Assembly (NCBI RefSeq): GCF_030253575.1
Contig: NC_080568.1
Span: 32,019,001-32,083,000 of the forward strand
DNA from: Rhododendron vialii
Lineage: Eukaryota; Streptophyta; Magnoliopsida; Ericales; Ericaceae
Direction: 5' to 3'
DNA: 64,000 nt
Shown: positions 22,901-35,732 of the stretch, in pieces
Position numbering within the stretch: position 1 is the first letter of the stretch
Layout of the letters: every line of letters starts with the position of its first letter
Translations under genes and position numbers: made by a program
The notes under the pieces: generated by a model
Told to the model about the DNA's origin: nothing
What the model saw: the letters and a program-made list of their open reading frames with translations, nothing else
The model's database searches: none

Positions 22901-25900
22901 GTCCAATAGTAGCATCTAGTAAACATCAAATTAGGAAATGTAAGCAGGATTATTATAACTCCACTAGAAAAGACACTCACTCACAAACCATCTATTAAGG
23001 GTAATCTACCAAATTGATCAGCCATAAAAAGAAAATTGACTACTCAACAAAACACGCACCCAAACACAACACCACCTCAAACACACTTACTCGTGAGAGA
23101 GGCAAGCCCAACATCTGTAACACTGCGGGAGTCCAAATTTAGCGACTTGAGCGATGACAATCCAGACAACTTTTTTAAACCACCATCAGTGACAACAGTA
23201 AAGGACAGATTTAAACTCTCCAGATTAGTCAAACCTACAAAAAGAGATCAGTACTGAGTAATACAGATTAGAAATGACATAAGATCCTAACAGAGAAACT
23301 TTGTTGTATCCAAGTGCAAGCAAACATTGGAATTGTGCGGGAGAACAGCAACATAACTTTAACACAAATTACGTAACACTCCACGCGAAAAAGGAAAAAG
23401 ACAGGTTCCTGCTTTAGCAGGCTTTCCAAACTTTTAATTTCCAACCTGTTTACCAAACAGGACCCAAATTACAAATACATTCCTTGACACCTTGTCTAAA
23501 CTAGTAAACACTTAATCCACCCCTACTCCCCACGTGACTAAGAAGAAAAATGAAGAACTTTGGCAAGTTATACATGTCAATGTGTCCTTAAACTCTGGAG
23601 ATTAAGAAAATCTCAGACTCTCACATGCAAACATACATGAGCAACGTATACATGTAATATGAAAGAAATAAAACCTGAAAAGTTATGTTTACATGAGTGG
23701 ATTCACCACGAAAAGTATGTTAGCCCCATCAGTGTGTTATTTGTTTTCCAACCGCAGATGTTACTAAGCGAGTACTGCTATATACACCGACCATTTTGGA
23801 CCGAAACCGTACCGACGGCCGCGCGCGGCCGTCTCCGGCCACCGGACGGCCGATCCGAGCCGTCCAAAAATTTTAAAAAAAAAAACCGAGGGGCCCAACA
23901 CGGGAATCAACGTCATCCGATGTGTGTAGGGTGCTTGATCTAAACACCCTATTTTTCGTGTATACATATATACACGAAAAATAGGGTGTTTAGATCAAGC
24001 ACCCTACACACATCGGATGACGTTGATTCCCGTGTTGGGCCCCTCGGTTTTTTTTTTTAAAATTTTTGGACGGCTCGGATCGGCCGTCCGGTGGCCGGAG
24101 ACGGCCGCGCGCGGCCGTCGGTACGGTTTCGGTCCAAAAATGGTCGGTACACATAGGATTTTCCTTACTAAGCAAGGCAAATAGCAGAGCAGGTACTAAT
24201 TGCCTGCAGTTGTTGTGGCCCCACAACAGCATGTTTGATGCACTGCTAAAACTTCGACCTATTCCCAACACAAACTAAAACACCTAAACAATCAAAAATC
24301 CAAACCAATATGACCTTACGCATACCTAAAATTCTACACCAGAAACAAATACACATCACTCAGTACCAGGCATAAGGTATCAGACGCACAGACATATATC
24401 GTCATTGAGGAAATAACAAAAAAGTAGATTGATAAACCAAAACAACTATTAGCGAAGTGCCTGAATAAAGCGAAATCCAATTCCCAGCACATCAAAATAT
24501 CATTTTATTTTAGGAGTATTTGTCTGCTGCATACTATTAAGTAGAGGAAGAATCTAACCAGAGAGATGGCGGAGGCCATTGTTTCCAACTTCAGTATCAG
24601 ACAACTCCAAACATCGCAAAAGTCGAAGGCCTGCGCTTGAACCATAAGCATGTAAGGAAACAGCATCCCTAGTAGATTATATAGATAGATAGATAGACAG
24701 ATAGATAGATACATACATACACATATGCACCCACACAGATATATAGAGAGAGAGGACATACAAGTATACATCTACAGATAAAGAGAGACTAGAATGAGAA
24801 ATAAGGTCCAGATGTATGAAGACAACCCCTTTAGCAGAAAATAAAATGTGCAGGTTGGTTCTGAATCCTATCCTGATTGCTCTGAAAAATTTGTAGGTAC
24901 ATGCTGCGTGACTCTAATGTCCTAACAAATCATCATCACCATCAGGGTGACCACCATGATAGCATGGAGGACCTCACCGCAAAAAAACTGCCAAGTGCCC
25001 AATATCCTAGACATATGGACCATGGTACCTCCAACTCGTCACCGTGGTTTCCCATTGTGGTTGTGGCACACCCATTGTCTAACTTTAAGTTCCTAAAAGG
25101 CAAATAACTCATCAAAGAGGCATCAGGCATGGCATATGCCTAGCACCCACATCCTGGAGGCATCAATGAGTAGGAGGCCACGCAGCATTTCTCATGCGTC
25201 AAGTTTGATTCTAACTTCATGTGATGTCTCCAACCAACCTTGTCACCGGAGAAGTCTTCCCATACCTTGTGATTTAATCATAACTGGAGCATTAGACAGA
25301 TTTATATGACCCTCCTCAACTAAAGAGAGGCTAAACTCCATCACTTCCACGTTCATCCAGCCATATTCTCCAGAGTTCTGCCACTCTCTCCCAGGGTTGA
25401 CGGTATTTTGGCAGATGTTGCATCACTCATCATAAATATCTGCTCCAGAAGCAGCAAAAAACAGAAAATAGATGTCTTGTATACAGCAACCCATTGATCT
25501 AGGTTTTAGGAATATCTCTTCCCTCATATATTGGCATGTAATTTACACAAGACGACTAAAACTTAACCACCAAAGGTGAATAATTGTGCCTGACTGGAAA
25601 ACATTAGAAACCACTAACAATGGAAGTCAAATAATACACAGCTTTACATGTTCCAGTAAAACATGTAACATTTTACTCACCTTGAGGGAAACATGACTGC
25701 CACTATAAGCGCAACATGGACAAGAGGAACCAAATAAAACAGATAGTAATTGAGTAAGAATGACCTGCCAAGTTAACCAGGCCTTCATCATCAATCCTGC
25801 ATGAATCCAGGTTTAAGCTCTCCACGTTCGTTAAACCTGGTTGAAGCAAGAGCAGAAGAACATAATCAACCACAAACAGTAATCCCTGTATACTTCAGAG

Positions 25901-28900
25901 TTCAGAAATGAATCTATTTAGATCTATATGAACGTATTTACCAAAAAATGAGAAAACCAGGTATGCAGCAACACATGTGGTGTGAAGTCAATAAGAAGAA
26001 GAAAAGTTCTCCCTTAAATGGACAGTAATGAAATTTTGCATGCAATGCAACATTTCAATAATAGTATGAGCTACCAATTTCCCCCAAATAAAATAAAATA
26101 AACAGGAAGGACAACCCACAAGTGGGAAAAAACTAATGTTTTCCATACTGTTGTCAAGCTTAATGTAAATGCAAGGAAGGAAAAACCACCTCTCAGGTGT
26201 ACCAAACAAGCACCAGAGATATTATCATTGAATCCGATGTTTAGCACTTTCAGATTCCGTAGCGCTGCAGAAAACATAACATGCAGAACGTGAACTTTTT
26301 GTTGTGAAGGTTACCTTGAATGTTTTCCACATGAAGTTAGAGATAGTAATGACCATCTTAACTTAAAAGATGTTTCCACTATTCTAACACTGATGTAAGG
26401 TTGACATTTAACAAACCTGAAAACTTTTCACAACCATCGTCAGTTAAATTACATCTGCTTAGGTTCAAATATAAGAGGACAGGAAGAGCTGCATAGAACA
26501 AGTTAGAAACTATATCAGTACCAAAAATAGAACAGAATTTTAAAATAGGCCATAGCATGCATGACTCCACAATCTACTCTCTGAGAATCAGAAGATATTT
26601 CCAAGTAGAAAACATTCTACAGGCAATAAATCTTCTCCTTTTCTCGTTAATCTGCTTTTTTGACAGCAAAACTTTTTTATTGCCCTTGCTGCACAAAACT
26701 TAAAATTCTCATAGGAAATCATACAAAACCAACCTGAGTTACAAAAAAAAAAAATAATTTAAACGCAGCTAATAGCATTTTAAGACCAACCTAAGTTATG
26801 CAGCAAATAGCATTTTTTAAGTTATAATTCTTGAAGGAAATCATACAAAACCAACCTGATTTACAAAAAAATATTTACACGGCTAATAGCATTTTTTGAG
26901 ATGTAATTCTCAATGGAAATCATGCAATCATTTTTAAGACCTGGCTAATTCAACTCCCAAGAAAAACATACAAAAGTCGGTTTCTTCATGCCCTAAAAAA
27001 ATTCCATCAGTAGTAAGGTAACATATCGTTTGGCATCCACTATTAATTTTCCTCCATCCCATGCCCTTCTCTCAAAGACCGGAGTATTCACTAGAATGTC
27101 CAATTACATAAGTAATGCTAAGAACTCCGAAATTGGAAGAGAAGCAAAGGCGCAAGTGAAACCTGCAAGTGTCTCCAAGCATGCTGAAGTAACAGGGCAA
27201 CCTTCCATGTTCAATAGAGAAAGTTTGTTCAAACCTGAAATGCAAGAAAACTAAATATTGAGGAAAAGGTTTGATTGACTTTGACAATAAAAGCATGGAA
27301 TTAAAACTGACCATGGCAGAAGGTGAAATTAGGCTCTAAATGGAACTATTATCACTTTATCAGACTATTTAGATACAACACAACCATAACACACCCATGT
27401 TTTGATGGTCCAAGGAAATGATGAAGAAACACTTGGTAAGATGGGGAATTCAATGGCTCTGCCAGGAACACATGGGAGGAGGAGTACTTCAAATGCTAGT
27501 GTTAACAAGAATAGGTCTAGCAAATGCATAGAGCACGTTGATATCCACTCTACATGAAAATAAGACGTCTTTGACACTTCACAAAGAAGTGGTATTCATG
27601 CATTAGGAAAAGTTAGTCCCACTACCAATTTCCTTCTACCACATACATTACGAGCTGCCCTAATGCGAATGGCTAAGGCGAGGTCTTTCCAGTCATTGTT
27701 ACCTCTATAACCTAGCAATCCAAATCTTGTTGTACCAACATTGAAAACTATCTCCAATTGATCAAATACACTTCCGCTACGGTAGGGTCCCGGAAAGGGT
27801 TGGATGTACGCAGCATTATCCTCGCAAGCGGAGAGGCTGTTTCCAAAGCTCAAACCCGTGACTAGCAGGTCACATTGGTGAAATCTTACTGGGTCGCCTG
27901 GGTTGCACTTCACTCGGGGACCATACTATATTAAGACAAATATGTAGAACAAGATAGTAGCTTAAAGGAAAAACCAAGTACCTCTTAGATAAGTGACACC
28001 ACGATCTGAGACCTTAGTGCAAGAAATATGCAACTCTTTCAAGTTGGTAAGACCTGAAAATGATGAAAATAGCAAGACAGATGACTGGATCATTTGCACA
28101 AAAGGACATTTGGATGTTCATGGTTTCCCATGACTAAATTATGCAAACTCTCTACCACATTGCCTCCAAAAGTAAACGAATAACGGAAATGGTTTTGATG
28201 TCTAATTTCAACATCGCTAGAAATCGACACCCCCCCAAACAAAAAAAGAAGAAAGAAAGAATCTGAAAACATAAAAAGAACACGCCCAGAGGAAAGAAGA
28301 CAGGGGACCCCTGAGCTAGACCTCCAGTTGGTCGAATAGATTAGGACAGGTAGAATGGATTCCAGTAGTACGATGTTAGAATCTGGGTGTATCCATTACT
28401 TCAACCCGACCTCCATGCTAGGAAATGAACCCTATCCACTCTACATAGCAGTAATCCAAAACGATGATTAAAGAAATAAAGTTCCGTTCTAATCAGTAGA
28501 CTACGTACTTTATCAGTGCAATTAATGAAATGAAAAACAAAATTCTAGAAACTGCAGGTGAAACCATATGAATGTACCCTAATTCAGTATTAATGGTCAA
28601 GGACACCAATAAACAAAAGAGTGTGTGCGCGTGCGTGAGAGGGAGGGAGGGAGGGAGGGAGGGAGAGAGAGAGAGAGAGAGAGAGAAACAAAGAAACCTG
28701 AGAGATGCTTCATATCGGCATCTGTTATGCAATTGCAACATTTCACATTAAGAGACTGAAGCTTCGTTAGCCCTGCAAAATAAGTCATCCATACACAAGC
28801 CAGGTACTTGATGAATGATCATTGATACATATTTCAACGACAGTCAAAATTTAGCATACTTGACAGTGCATTCAAATTTTTTATAACACTAGTCAAATCC

Positions 28901-31318
28901 CAGAGAGAAGAATGAACAAGTGAGGCCAATTAAAAAAAAAATTGGAACACGTGAGAAAGTTAATCCATGACCCAAAACTACATATGACTGATATCAGTAG
29001 TTTCATGAAGCTCCTCGCATATATTCTCCAAGAAAGTACAACACCAATGAAAAAACATGAAAACGAGTCAAATGCAAAAAGCTGATTGTGACCCTCACTA
29101 CTACTATAAAATGAGTTGGTAAGCATCTCTGCATAGCTACTACTTCCCCGAAAGCCCATCTTATTTTCCATTTCTTTTTACACTAACAAAGCAATCCAAA
29201 AAGAAAAGAGACAATAAGAAAGAAAATAAACAATGCCTGAGGTTAAGTCAACCATACAGGCACCATCAGCATATTTTACCAACACCGCATTATGTTTCTG
29301 ATGTCACATAGATTATGGAACTCTTAAGTTCATTGATGGCAATTCGTGAAGTAATGTGTGCTTCTATCAAAATTGATGGCACTGCCAGATATTTTGAAGA
29401 AGTTTAACACTGTTTCAAATACTGCAACACCAAATAGAGCAGATATGCAAAAGCAAGGCAATGGAAGCTTACTTTCAGACCATAGAACTTTGAGCAAGAA
29501 CAAACCTTTGAGGTGAACAAGTCCACCACAGATGCCAGGACATCTCTCAAAATCCAACTTCAACAAGTTAATTAAGCCAGCCAAGACACTCAGTCCTTGA
29601 GCAGTAATTTGATTGTTTCTTCTGAAACTCAAAGTTGTTATGTTTGAGAGACCTGAAAATTTTAACCCCAAACATATTGCATAAACCACAGAAAGAACTT
29701 TCTCATGGAAAATGTGAGGTGGTTCAAGTCCATTTTAATAGGTGGTGACTGAAAGGAAGAAGACACAAAAGAGGTAAAAGAAAAAAAAATTTGGAAGGCA
29801 AATAATTTCATTAATCATTGAATTGTTACAATGACAATAGGAGCAAGGAGAACGGCATCATATTCCTATAACTAAGTTAAGAACAATCCTGTGCCTAGTC
29901 CGAAACCCAAACCCTCGATTGGCAAGATACCAACCGAGGAAACCCATTGGGACATTCCCATAACACCTATTGGGACAAGCCCACAAACCTAATGGGCCAA
30001 GCCCAATACAAAAAAACCTAGAAATCAAAAAACAGAACACCACCAAGCCGCCCTACTTGCCAAATCAATTAGTAGAGGGAAAATGGTAAGCCATATATAC
30101 CCATAGCTCAAAAACTGTCCACAAGGCCGTCTTAAGGAAAAAACAGAAGCCAAATCAATCAAGGCAAACCAAATGTCCGCTTATTTCAGCTGTCCTTATG
30201 AACCACAATTTCTACAAACCCAGTGCACTAACAGGAACAACAGAACCCGATTGACAATTTCTGCAGCTGATTTTGGTGAATGGAGGAGTCGAGTTGATTC
30301 TCAATCATAGGAAGATTAGTGGGTGGCAAAAATTGGTAGTGTCAGAAGAACATAAAAAGAATGATTTAATCACATTATAATCCCTCCATTTACCCTTCTA
30401 CTTTTTTTGCTGCCTTGCCAAGAGATCACACACCCGGATATTTCTTAACCATAGAAAAACTAGAATACTCAATTAAAATAGGCATACCACTGATGTGAGC
30501 TAGACCATTGTCTGAAATCAGATCACAGTAATTGAAATTCAGGGCCTGAAGATTTGTGCAGCTTTTGAGAGGAATCAACCCCAAGTCTGTAACTTCAGAA
30601 CCAGAAAGATCAACAGAAAGTAAAGAAGACCCCTGTGAAGATATGACATCCATCCAACTGTCCTTCAATCCTGGGTATTCTCCCAAATCAAGATCCTGCC
30701 AGATGAAAATAGATGCCTCTTGAGTTCCTTTTAACCAATAACTAAAAATTTAAAAAAAAATTGAAAAGAAGAGGCTTCTATAACCTTAATCAGTAATTAC
30801 CTGGAGAGCACAATCTCTAAAAGCTTCAAGATAAACCGCAGTTAGAATTTGTGAGTGCACCAATTCATTGAAGACCTGCTGACTAATATCCCTTGGCAGC
30901 ATGGAGAAGGTGCTATATTTTTTGATATCCTGTAGACAATGCAGATGGAAAAAATTAGGAGAAGCAAACAAGGGGAAAATTATTCAGCCATATTCCCCAT
31001 ATCCACATCTATGGCCCCCCGAATAGGCGTCGTGTGGGCTTTCTATGCAGCTACGAATTGTAACTAGCATCGTCGTATAAATTTCAAGTCTCTTGCGGCC
31101 TCACAAAGCATGATATATACCTCTCGTATCTTGTAAATGCACAACTCCATCAGAGATGGGCATCGCACTTTTCCAAGCTCATTATCTTTAAAAGACCGAG
31201 ATAATGAGTTTCCCAACCACTTAAAACTTCCGCTCTTGCAATATCTTCCAGAAACTCCTCTATTTTCACTGTCTTCGTCAACCTGTTGGTCTCGCTTCCT
31301 AGAACAAGCTCCACCCAT
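19995..31318 (-). CDS. Plant leucine-rich-repeat protein (AMN1/FBXL14-like repeats), possibly membrane-anchored
   Basis: Fifteen exons, 5' to 3' on the minus strand: 31318-31121, 30929-30801, 30695-30488, 29652-29506, 28772-28698, 28053-27982, 27234-27163, 26488-26417, 26264-26190, 25836-25765, 24630-24559, 23234-23091, 21040-20969, 20501-20355 and 20179-19995. They total 1740 nt, giving 579 residues without a break. The protein starts MGGACSRKR, a classic N-myristoylation/palmitoylation context (Gly2, Cys5), so membrane attachment is possible. An F-box-like stretch (SMLPRDISQQVFNEL) falls at about residue 75. About 16 cysteine-containing LRRs follow, of the type L..L.L..C..TD.GL..L.G, ending NLVSFRPE. 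From memory the closest match is Arabidopsis At1g15740, an LRR protein of unknown function of about the same length. The gene converges on the TOPLESS gene. The biochemical role is unknown, and a role as an E3 adaptor is only an inference. Confidence 0.93.
23785..24150. mobile_element. Near-perfect 366-bp palindromic MITE in an LRR-gene intron
   Basis: Two arms of about 180 bp are almost exact reverse complements around a centre at about 23963-23967 (GTATACATATATAC). Both strands encode the same meaningless peptide over the arms, as expected for a palindrome. The arms are GC-rich (GACGGCCGCGCGCGGCCGTC). The ends read ACCGACCATTTTGGACC and, inverted, GGTCCAAAAATGGTCGGT. It sits in the intron between LRR exons 11 and 12. 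A diverged relative is at 37357-37700. Confidence 0.9.
24677..24760. repeat. GATA/GACA-type microsatellite with CATA and GA runs
   Basis: ATAGATAGATAGATAGACAG... runs into ACATACATACACATA and GAGAGAGAG. It is located in the LRR-gene intron upstream of exon 11 (transcript sense). Confidence 0.9.
27640..27910 (-). mobile_element. tRNA-derived SINE, second copy, in an LRR-gene intron
   Basis: Read on the minus strand it contains AATGTGACCTGCTAGTCACG, GGGTTTGAGC (B-box-like, at 27849-27858), GGAAACAGCCTCTCCGC and CATCCAACCCTTTCC. These occur in the same order as in the 9200-9382 SINE and are clearly homologous. The 3' part is less clear. It is sense-oriented relative to the LRR gene. Confidence 0.65.
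28640..28686. repeat. (GGGA)n-(GA)n microsatellite
   Basis: Tetranucleotide GGGA repeats run into GA repeats. On the coding (minus) strand this gives a CT/CCCT tract beginning about 12 bp inside the intron after exon 5 of the LRR gene. Confidence 0.9.
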
Positions 31319-33480
31319 CTTGCAAGGATCTTTGTAATCTAGCTATATACTACATATAACTTCACCAGAAAAGTGATCCATTGAACTACAAAAGGTCAGG
31401 ACACTCCACTCCAATCTGTAAAACCAAACGAGACAGAGAGAAGGTATGCCAATTAAAGCCAGCAATTGATTAACTAATCGTTGTAATGCGTAGATGGCTT
31501 CGGAAACATGTTTCCAGTCAAAGGAACTGGTATTCAACTATTTAAGTGTTCATTGCAGAGGCATAGGCAAACATGTGAAGTATGAGTTTACATTGAGAAA
31601 TAGAGAATCCATCTACAAAAGAAAAGGCACAGTTCTAAGTTCTAACGCACTTCACGAGATCTCTAAACAATCCATGTTCTACGTGCAGTTGCATTTGAGC
31701 ACAGCACTCTATAATTGAACATTATTTTCTTGGCTACTCAGTTTCTGAGATACATTGGCCATGTAAGAATAAGCATGCATGGATGCACCAGGCACGCATA
31801 ATTGTAGAGCGTCCTTACGAAGATGACTAGCTAAAATAGAGAAGTGACTTTTGGATAACAAGTTGGTCCAACAAATTTTGCTGAGACTTGTGCTTACGCA
31901 CATCATTGAGGAAGTTTCCTTTGCCATCGAAAAAAATATCCGTTCCAAAACTCAATTAATACAGGGGAAATCAAATGCATCGAATTGGCTAGCATTGTAT
32001 CACAATCGGATTACTATAACGGTACAACCCGATATCCCGTCCATTTACTTGTGCGAAGAACATACAAAAGAATAGGCTGCTGATGCTTTCACTGTTGCTT
32101 CGGTTACCGAAATTGAGAATTGTGAACAAACACAACTTAAACCAACAAGTAGAACTAGATTTGTACACGTATCGCTTTTACTCCCTAATCCCAAATTGCT
32201 CTCCCCCAGACAAACACAAGGTACAATTTTAGGATTAAAGAATAAAGTACTCCCGTGCATAATTTTTGGAATTTATTTGCATCAGATTAAAATACTCCTT
32301 GGATACTTAGGTGCAAAAAAACTCAAAAAATAGAATCTGCATGGCGTAAAAAGAAAAACTCCATCAATACTTCAATTAGGAAGCCTCATCAATAGTGGAG
32401 CTAACGTGACAACTAGCATGCTTTTCTCCGACATCTAAAGTCGGATCAATTTATCGCTGGATGTATCCTCCATTTGATTTGAATGTGTTATTCGTCATTC
32501 ACGTGCACAAGGGCAAAACTAAGTGGAGACTAGGGTGGGCTATAGCCCATGTGGACTTTTAAAAACAAAAAAGTAAAATTTATGTGTAAAATTTTAGCTC
32601 ATTAAAGTTTAGCCCACCTCATTCTATGATCATCTACATTGAAGGAGAATTTATTGAAGATATCGACTCAAATTCGATAATACTAAATGATTTATACTCT
32701 CTGAAATAATGTAGGACACAACTTCAGTAAAATACAACTTCAATAGTGCACGCTTTTTATACTTTTTCTTTGTTTATTTTTGAACGTTTACGTATTAATA
32801 TACAAGTTTGCCGGACATTAATTATAGAGCTCTTTTTGGTTTGTATTTTACTCAAATTCGATAATACTAAATGATTTATACTCTCTGAAATAATGTAGGA
32901 CACAACTTCAGTAAAATACAACTTCAATAGTGTACGTTTTTTTATACTTTTTCTTTGTTTATTTTTGAACATTTACGTATTAATATACAAGTTTGCCGGA
33001 CATTAATTATAGAGCTCTTTTTGGTTCATATATATTTTGGGTTAGCCCAGAGCGGATTAGATTTCTGGTTCCGCCCTTGCACGTGCACCAGTTGAACAAG
33101 ATGCAGGTTATAATCACGAAACTGAACAGTACAATTCACGAAACTGGACAATTCTCGACTTTCCTTCATTTCCTTAGGAAACTAAACACAAGACAAAGCA
33201 TCAGTAGCGGACTAAAACCGTATGCCTACAAAACAGCAAATACGCAAATACTCATACACGTATATACAGATACCGGCGCGTATATGCTTGTATAAATTCG
33301 AAGGAGAGGAATCTAACCGAAAATCGCGATCATCTGATCAGTACTCCGGTTTGATCGTCGGAGTCAGAAAGCTCTAGAGAGAGAGAGAGAGAGAGCGCTG
33401 AAGGAATGCGAAAGTCGTAGAAGAATAATTGAAGAATTAAAAGAAGCGTACAAGTGACAGTGGTTGCTGATGACGAGCCG
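31319..33480 (-). other. Upstream region and probable 5' UTR of the LRR gene
   Basis: No coding exon is seen here. Near 33300-33450 the minus strand has a leader-like sequence: a CT microsatellite (GA on + at 33372-33397), then a stretch ending ATTTTCG|GTTAGATTCC, a plausible leader-intron donor at about 33320. A transcript would then splice just before the ATG at 31318. This is inferred from composition and consensus only. A 184-bp tandem duplication lies inside (listed separately). Confidence 0.35.
32666..33033. repeat. 184-bp tandem duplication
   Basis: The block starting ACTCAAATTCGATAATAC at 32666 recurs at 32850 with the same order: ...CTCTCTGAAATAATG..., ...GTTTATTTTTGAAC..., ...GCCGGACATTAATTATAGAG... 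There are only a few substitutions, so the duplication looks recent. It lies in the presumed leader intron of the LRR gene. Confidence 0.92.
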
Positions 33481-34161
33481 AGGTTCCGAAGCTACGGATG
33501 GCGGCCACGTGGAGTGCGGAGTCAGTGGAAGGGGTTAGGTTCGGAGGGTTTTTTTTTTTTATGCTTCGGAGAAGATGAGATAAGCGGGAGGGGAAGAGTG
33601 GGGCCCGCGTTAGGGTTTTTCCGTTTGCTGCTTGCTTTATCCGGTTGGGTTGCTTGGTGGTGGGGCCACTTTGCTTGAAGATATTACACGCAATGTTTTC
33701 GGGATTTTTAAATTCAAAAATGCAGGCCTACTGGAGTACTAGTAGTATTTTTCTGATGATATTTATACGTAGCACTGCCATGTTACGTGGTGCCCTCCGG
33801 CCCAATTAAATCTCGTTCCGCTAAAAAAAAATAAGTACACTTATTTTTCAAATAGGCTAAAGTTCTGCTGAGCAGAAAGTGTTTAAGCTAGTTTTGTCTG
33901 AATTCAAATTTTTTTCGCGTTTGTTAATTTTTTATGAATTATTGATTTGTTTCGTTGAAACGAATTGGAAAAATAATTTTTTTTTTACTTTTACTCAAAT
34001 ATTTTAAAAAACATTCACTTTTAAGCTAAAAAATATGGCAACGCCTTATTTTTTGAATTAAAAGCTGTCAACTATTTCTCCTTCAATTATAGGCACTCGC
34101 TTTGATCACTCATTGAATTGAAGGGGAGGTCTTGAATTCGAGTTCTCATGGATAAGGCACT

Positions 34162-34195
34162 CAACTCTTGTGATCTATCTATCTATCTATCTATA
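34162..34195. repeat. (TATC)n microsatellite
   Basis: CTATCTATCTATCTATCTAT-type repeat immediately precedes the first unit of a 528-bp tandem duplication. Confidence 0.9.
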
Positions 34196-35248
34196 GGAAT
34201 GTGTTTAGGCCTAACAATCTTCCAAACCTTTAACTCTCATTTTTTAGAGTTTTGATTTTCTTTTAATTTGTTTAAATTGGGACGGAGAGAGGGGACATGG
34301 GAGAGAGAGGGGACGTGGGAGAGATTTTAGGAAAATTAAGGAAAAATAATTCAATGCTCCAATGATATTTTTATGTGGTGACCCAACTTATCTCTCCATC
34401 ACACGTTTGTGTGGTTTTCACTACAATGTGTGGAGTGAGCACAAATTATTTTTTTGTCTCGTGCATCGAACGAACACAACGCTAGATGATAAAAAAATAA
34501 TTTAATATTTTTCCTTGTCTCGTGTTCAATGCAAGCTAGCATTGATCTCACTTTATGCACCAAAAGACATGTGTGGTGAAAAATAAATTTGAAATGCCAC
34601 ACAGCAATGATTCCATGCATCGGGCACAAACACTTGTACTAATATTCTATCATTTTGCAAAAATAAATTGAATGTGTTTTGGGAAACAAATTAGTACAAC
34701 ACGACATTACAGTGCCTCCTATAGAAATGTGTTTAGGCCTAACAATCTTCCAAACCTTCATCTCTAATTTTTAACAGTTTTGATTTTCTTTTAATTTGTT
34801 TAAATTGGGAGGGAGAGAGGGGACGTGGGAGATAGAGGAGACGTGGGAGAGATTTTAGGAAAATTGAGGAAAAATAATTCAATGCTCCAGTGATATTTTT
34901 ATGTGGTGACCCAACTTATCTCTCCATCACAAGTTTGTGTGGTTTTCACTACAAAGTGTGGAGTGAGCACAAATTGTTTTTTTATCTCGTGCATCGAACG
35001 AACACAACCCTAGTTGATAAAAAAATATTTTAATAATTTTCTCTGTCCCGTGTTCAATGCAAACTAGCATTGGTCTCACTTTATGCACCAAAAGACATAT
35101 GTGGTGGAAAATAAATTTGAAATACCACATAGCAATGATTCCATGTATCGAACAGGCACAAACACTAGTACTAATATTCTATCATTTTGCAAAAATAAAT
35201 TGAATGTGTTTTGGAAACAAATTAGTACAACACGACATGACAGTGCCT
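34192..35248. repeat. 528-bp tandem duplication, two copies
   Basis: Unit 1 begins TATAGGAATGTGTTTAGGCC at 34192, and unit 2 begins TATAGAAATGTGTTTAGGCC at 34720. Both continue through GGGACGTGGGAGAG, ATTCAATGCTCCA, TTATGCACCAAAAGACAT and TTAGTACAACACGACAT to CAGTGCCT. Short open frames on the minus strand are shared by both copies but have no family features. It is not an LTR pair because there is no internal region. Confidence 0.92.
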
Positions 35249-35304
35249 CGGGATAATGAAGAAGTTTTATGGTCAATATTTGGGATTAACATCTACGCTG
35301 TTCG

Positions 35305-35650
35305 GCTAAATGAGTCAATTGGCTTATTTTTTCAATTTTTTTTGTATTTGTTAGTTTTTCGTCAATTTTTTGGGGATTACTGCATTGTCGTGACGAGAGT
35401 AATCTAAAAAGTAAAAAATATGATTGAAATTCAATTTTTTTTAATAAAGACGCAAAAAATTGGCTTATTGGCTTATTTTTGTCTTTATTAAAAAAAATTA
35501 GGTTTTGATCGTAATATATATTTTTTAGATTCCTCTTGCCATGACGATGCAATAATCCTCAAAAAATTGACGAAAAACTAACAAATACAAAAAAAGTTGA
35601 ATAAGAACAAAAAAATAAGCTAGTTGGCTTATTTAACCAAACGGGACAAT
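35305..35650. mobile_element. Foldback MITE, family 'TTGGCTTATTTTT', copy 2
   Basis: GGCTTATTTTTTC...TATTTGTTAGTTTTTCGTCAA on the left faces TTGACGAAAAACTAACAAATAC...GAATAAGAACAAAAAAATAAG on the right. The middle contains AAAGTAAAAAAT and ATTGGCTTATTTTTGTC, as in the copy at 2941-3290. It is non-coding. Confidence 0.75.
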
Positions 35651-35732
35651 CATTATATTTTAAAGTTCCTCTTGGAAGTCGTGACAATTTGCTGTTTAGG
35701 ATTTGAAATCTTTTTAATAGTAGTATTGTTTA

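Noticed and set aside
24901..25450. Possible captured gene fragment in the LRR-gene intron (His-rich frame at 24901-25107)
   Set aside because: The histidine run is a short ATC/CAT repeat, and no conserved protein can be read in any frame around it.
34192..35248. Pair of LTRs
   Set aside because: The two blocks abut with no internal region, primer-binding site or polypurine tract, and lack TG...CA ends.
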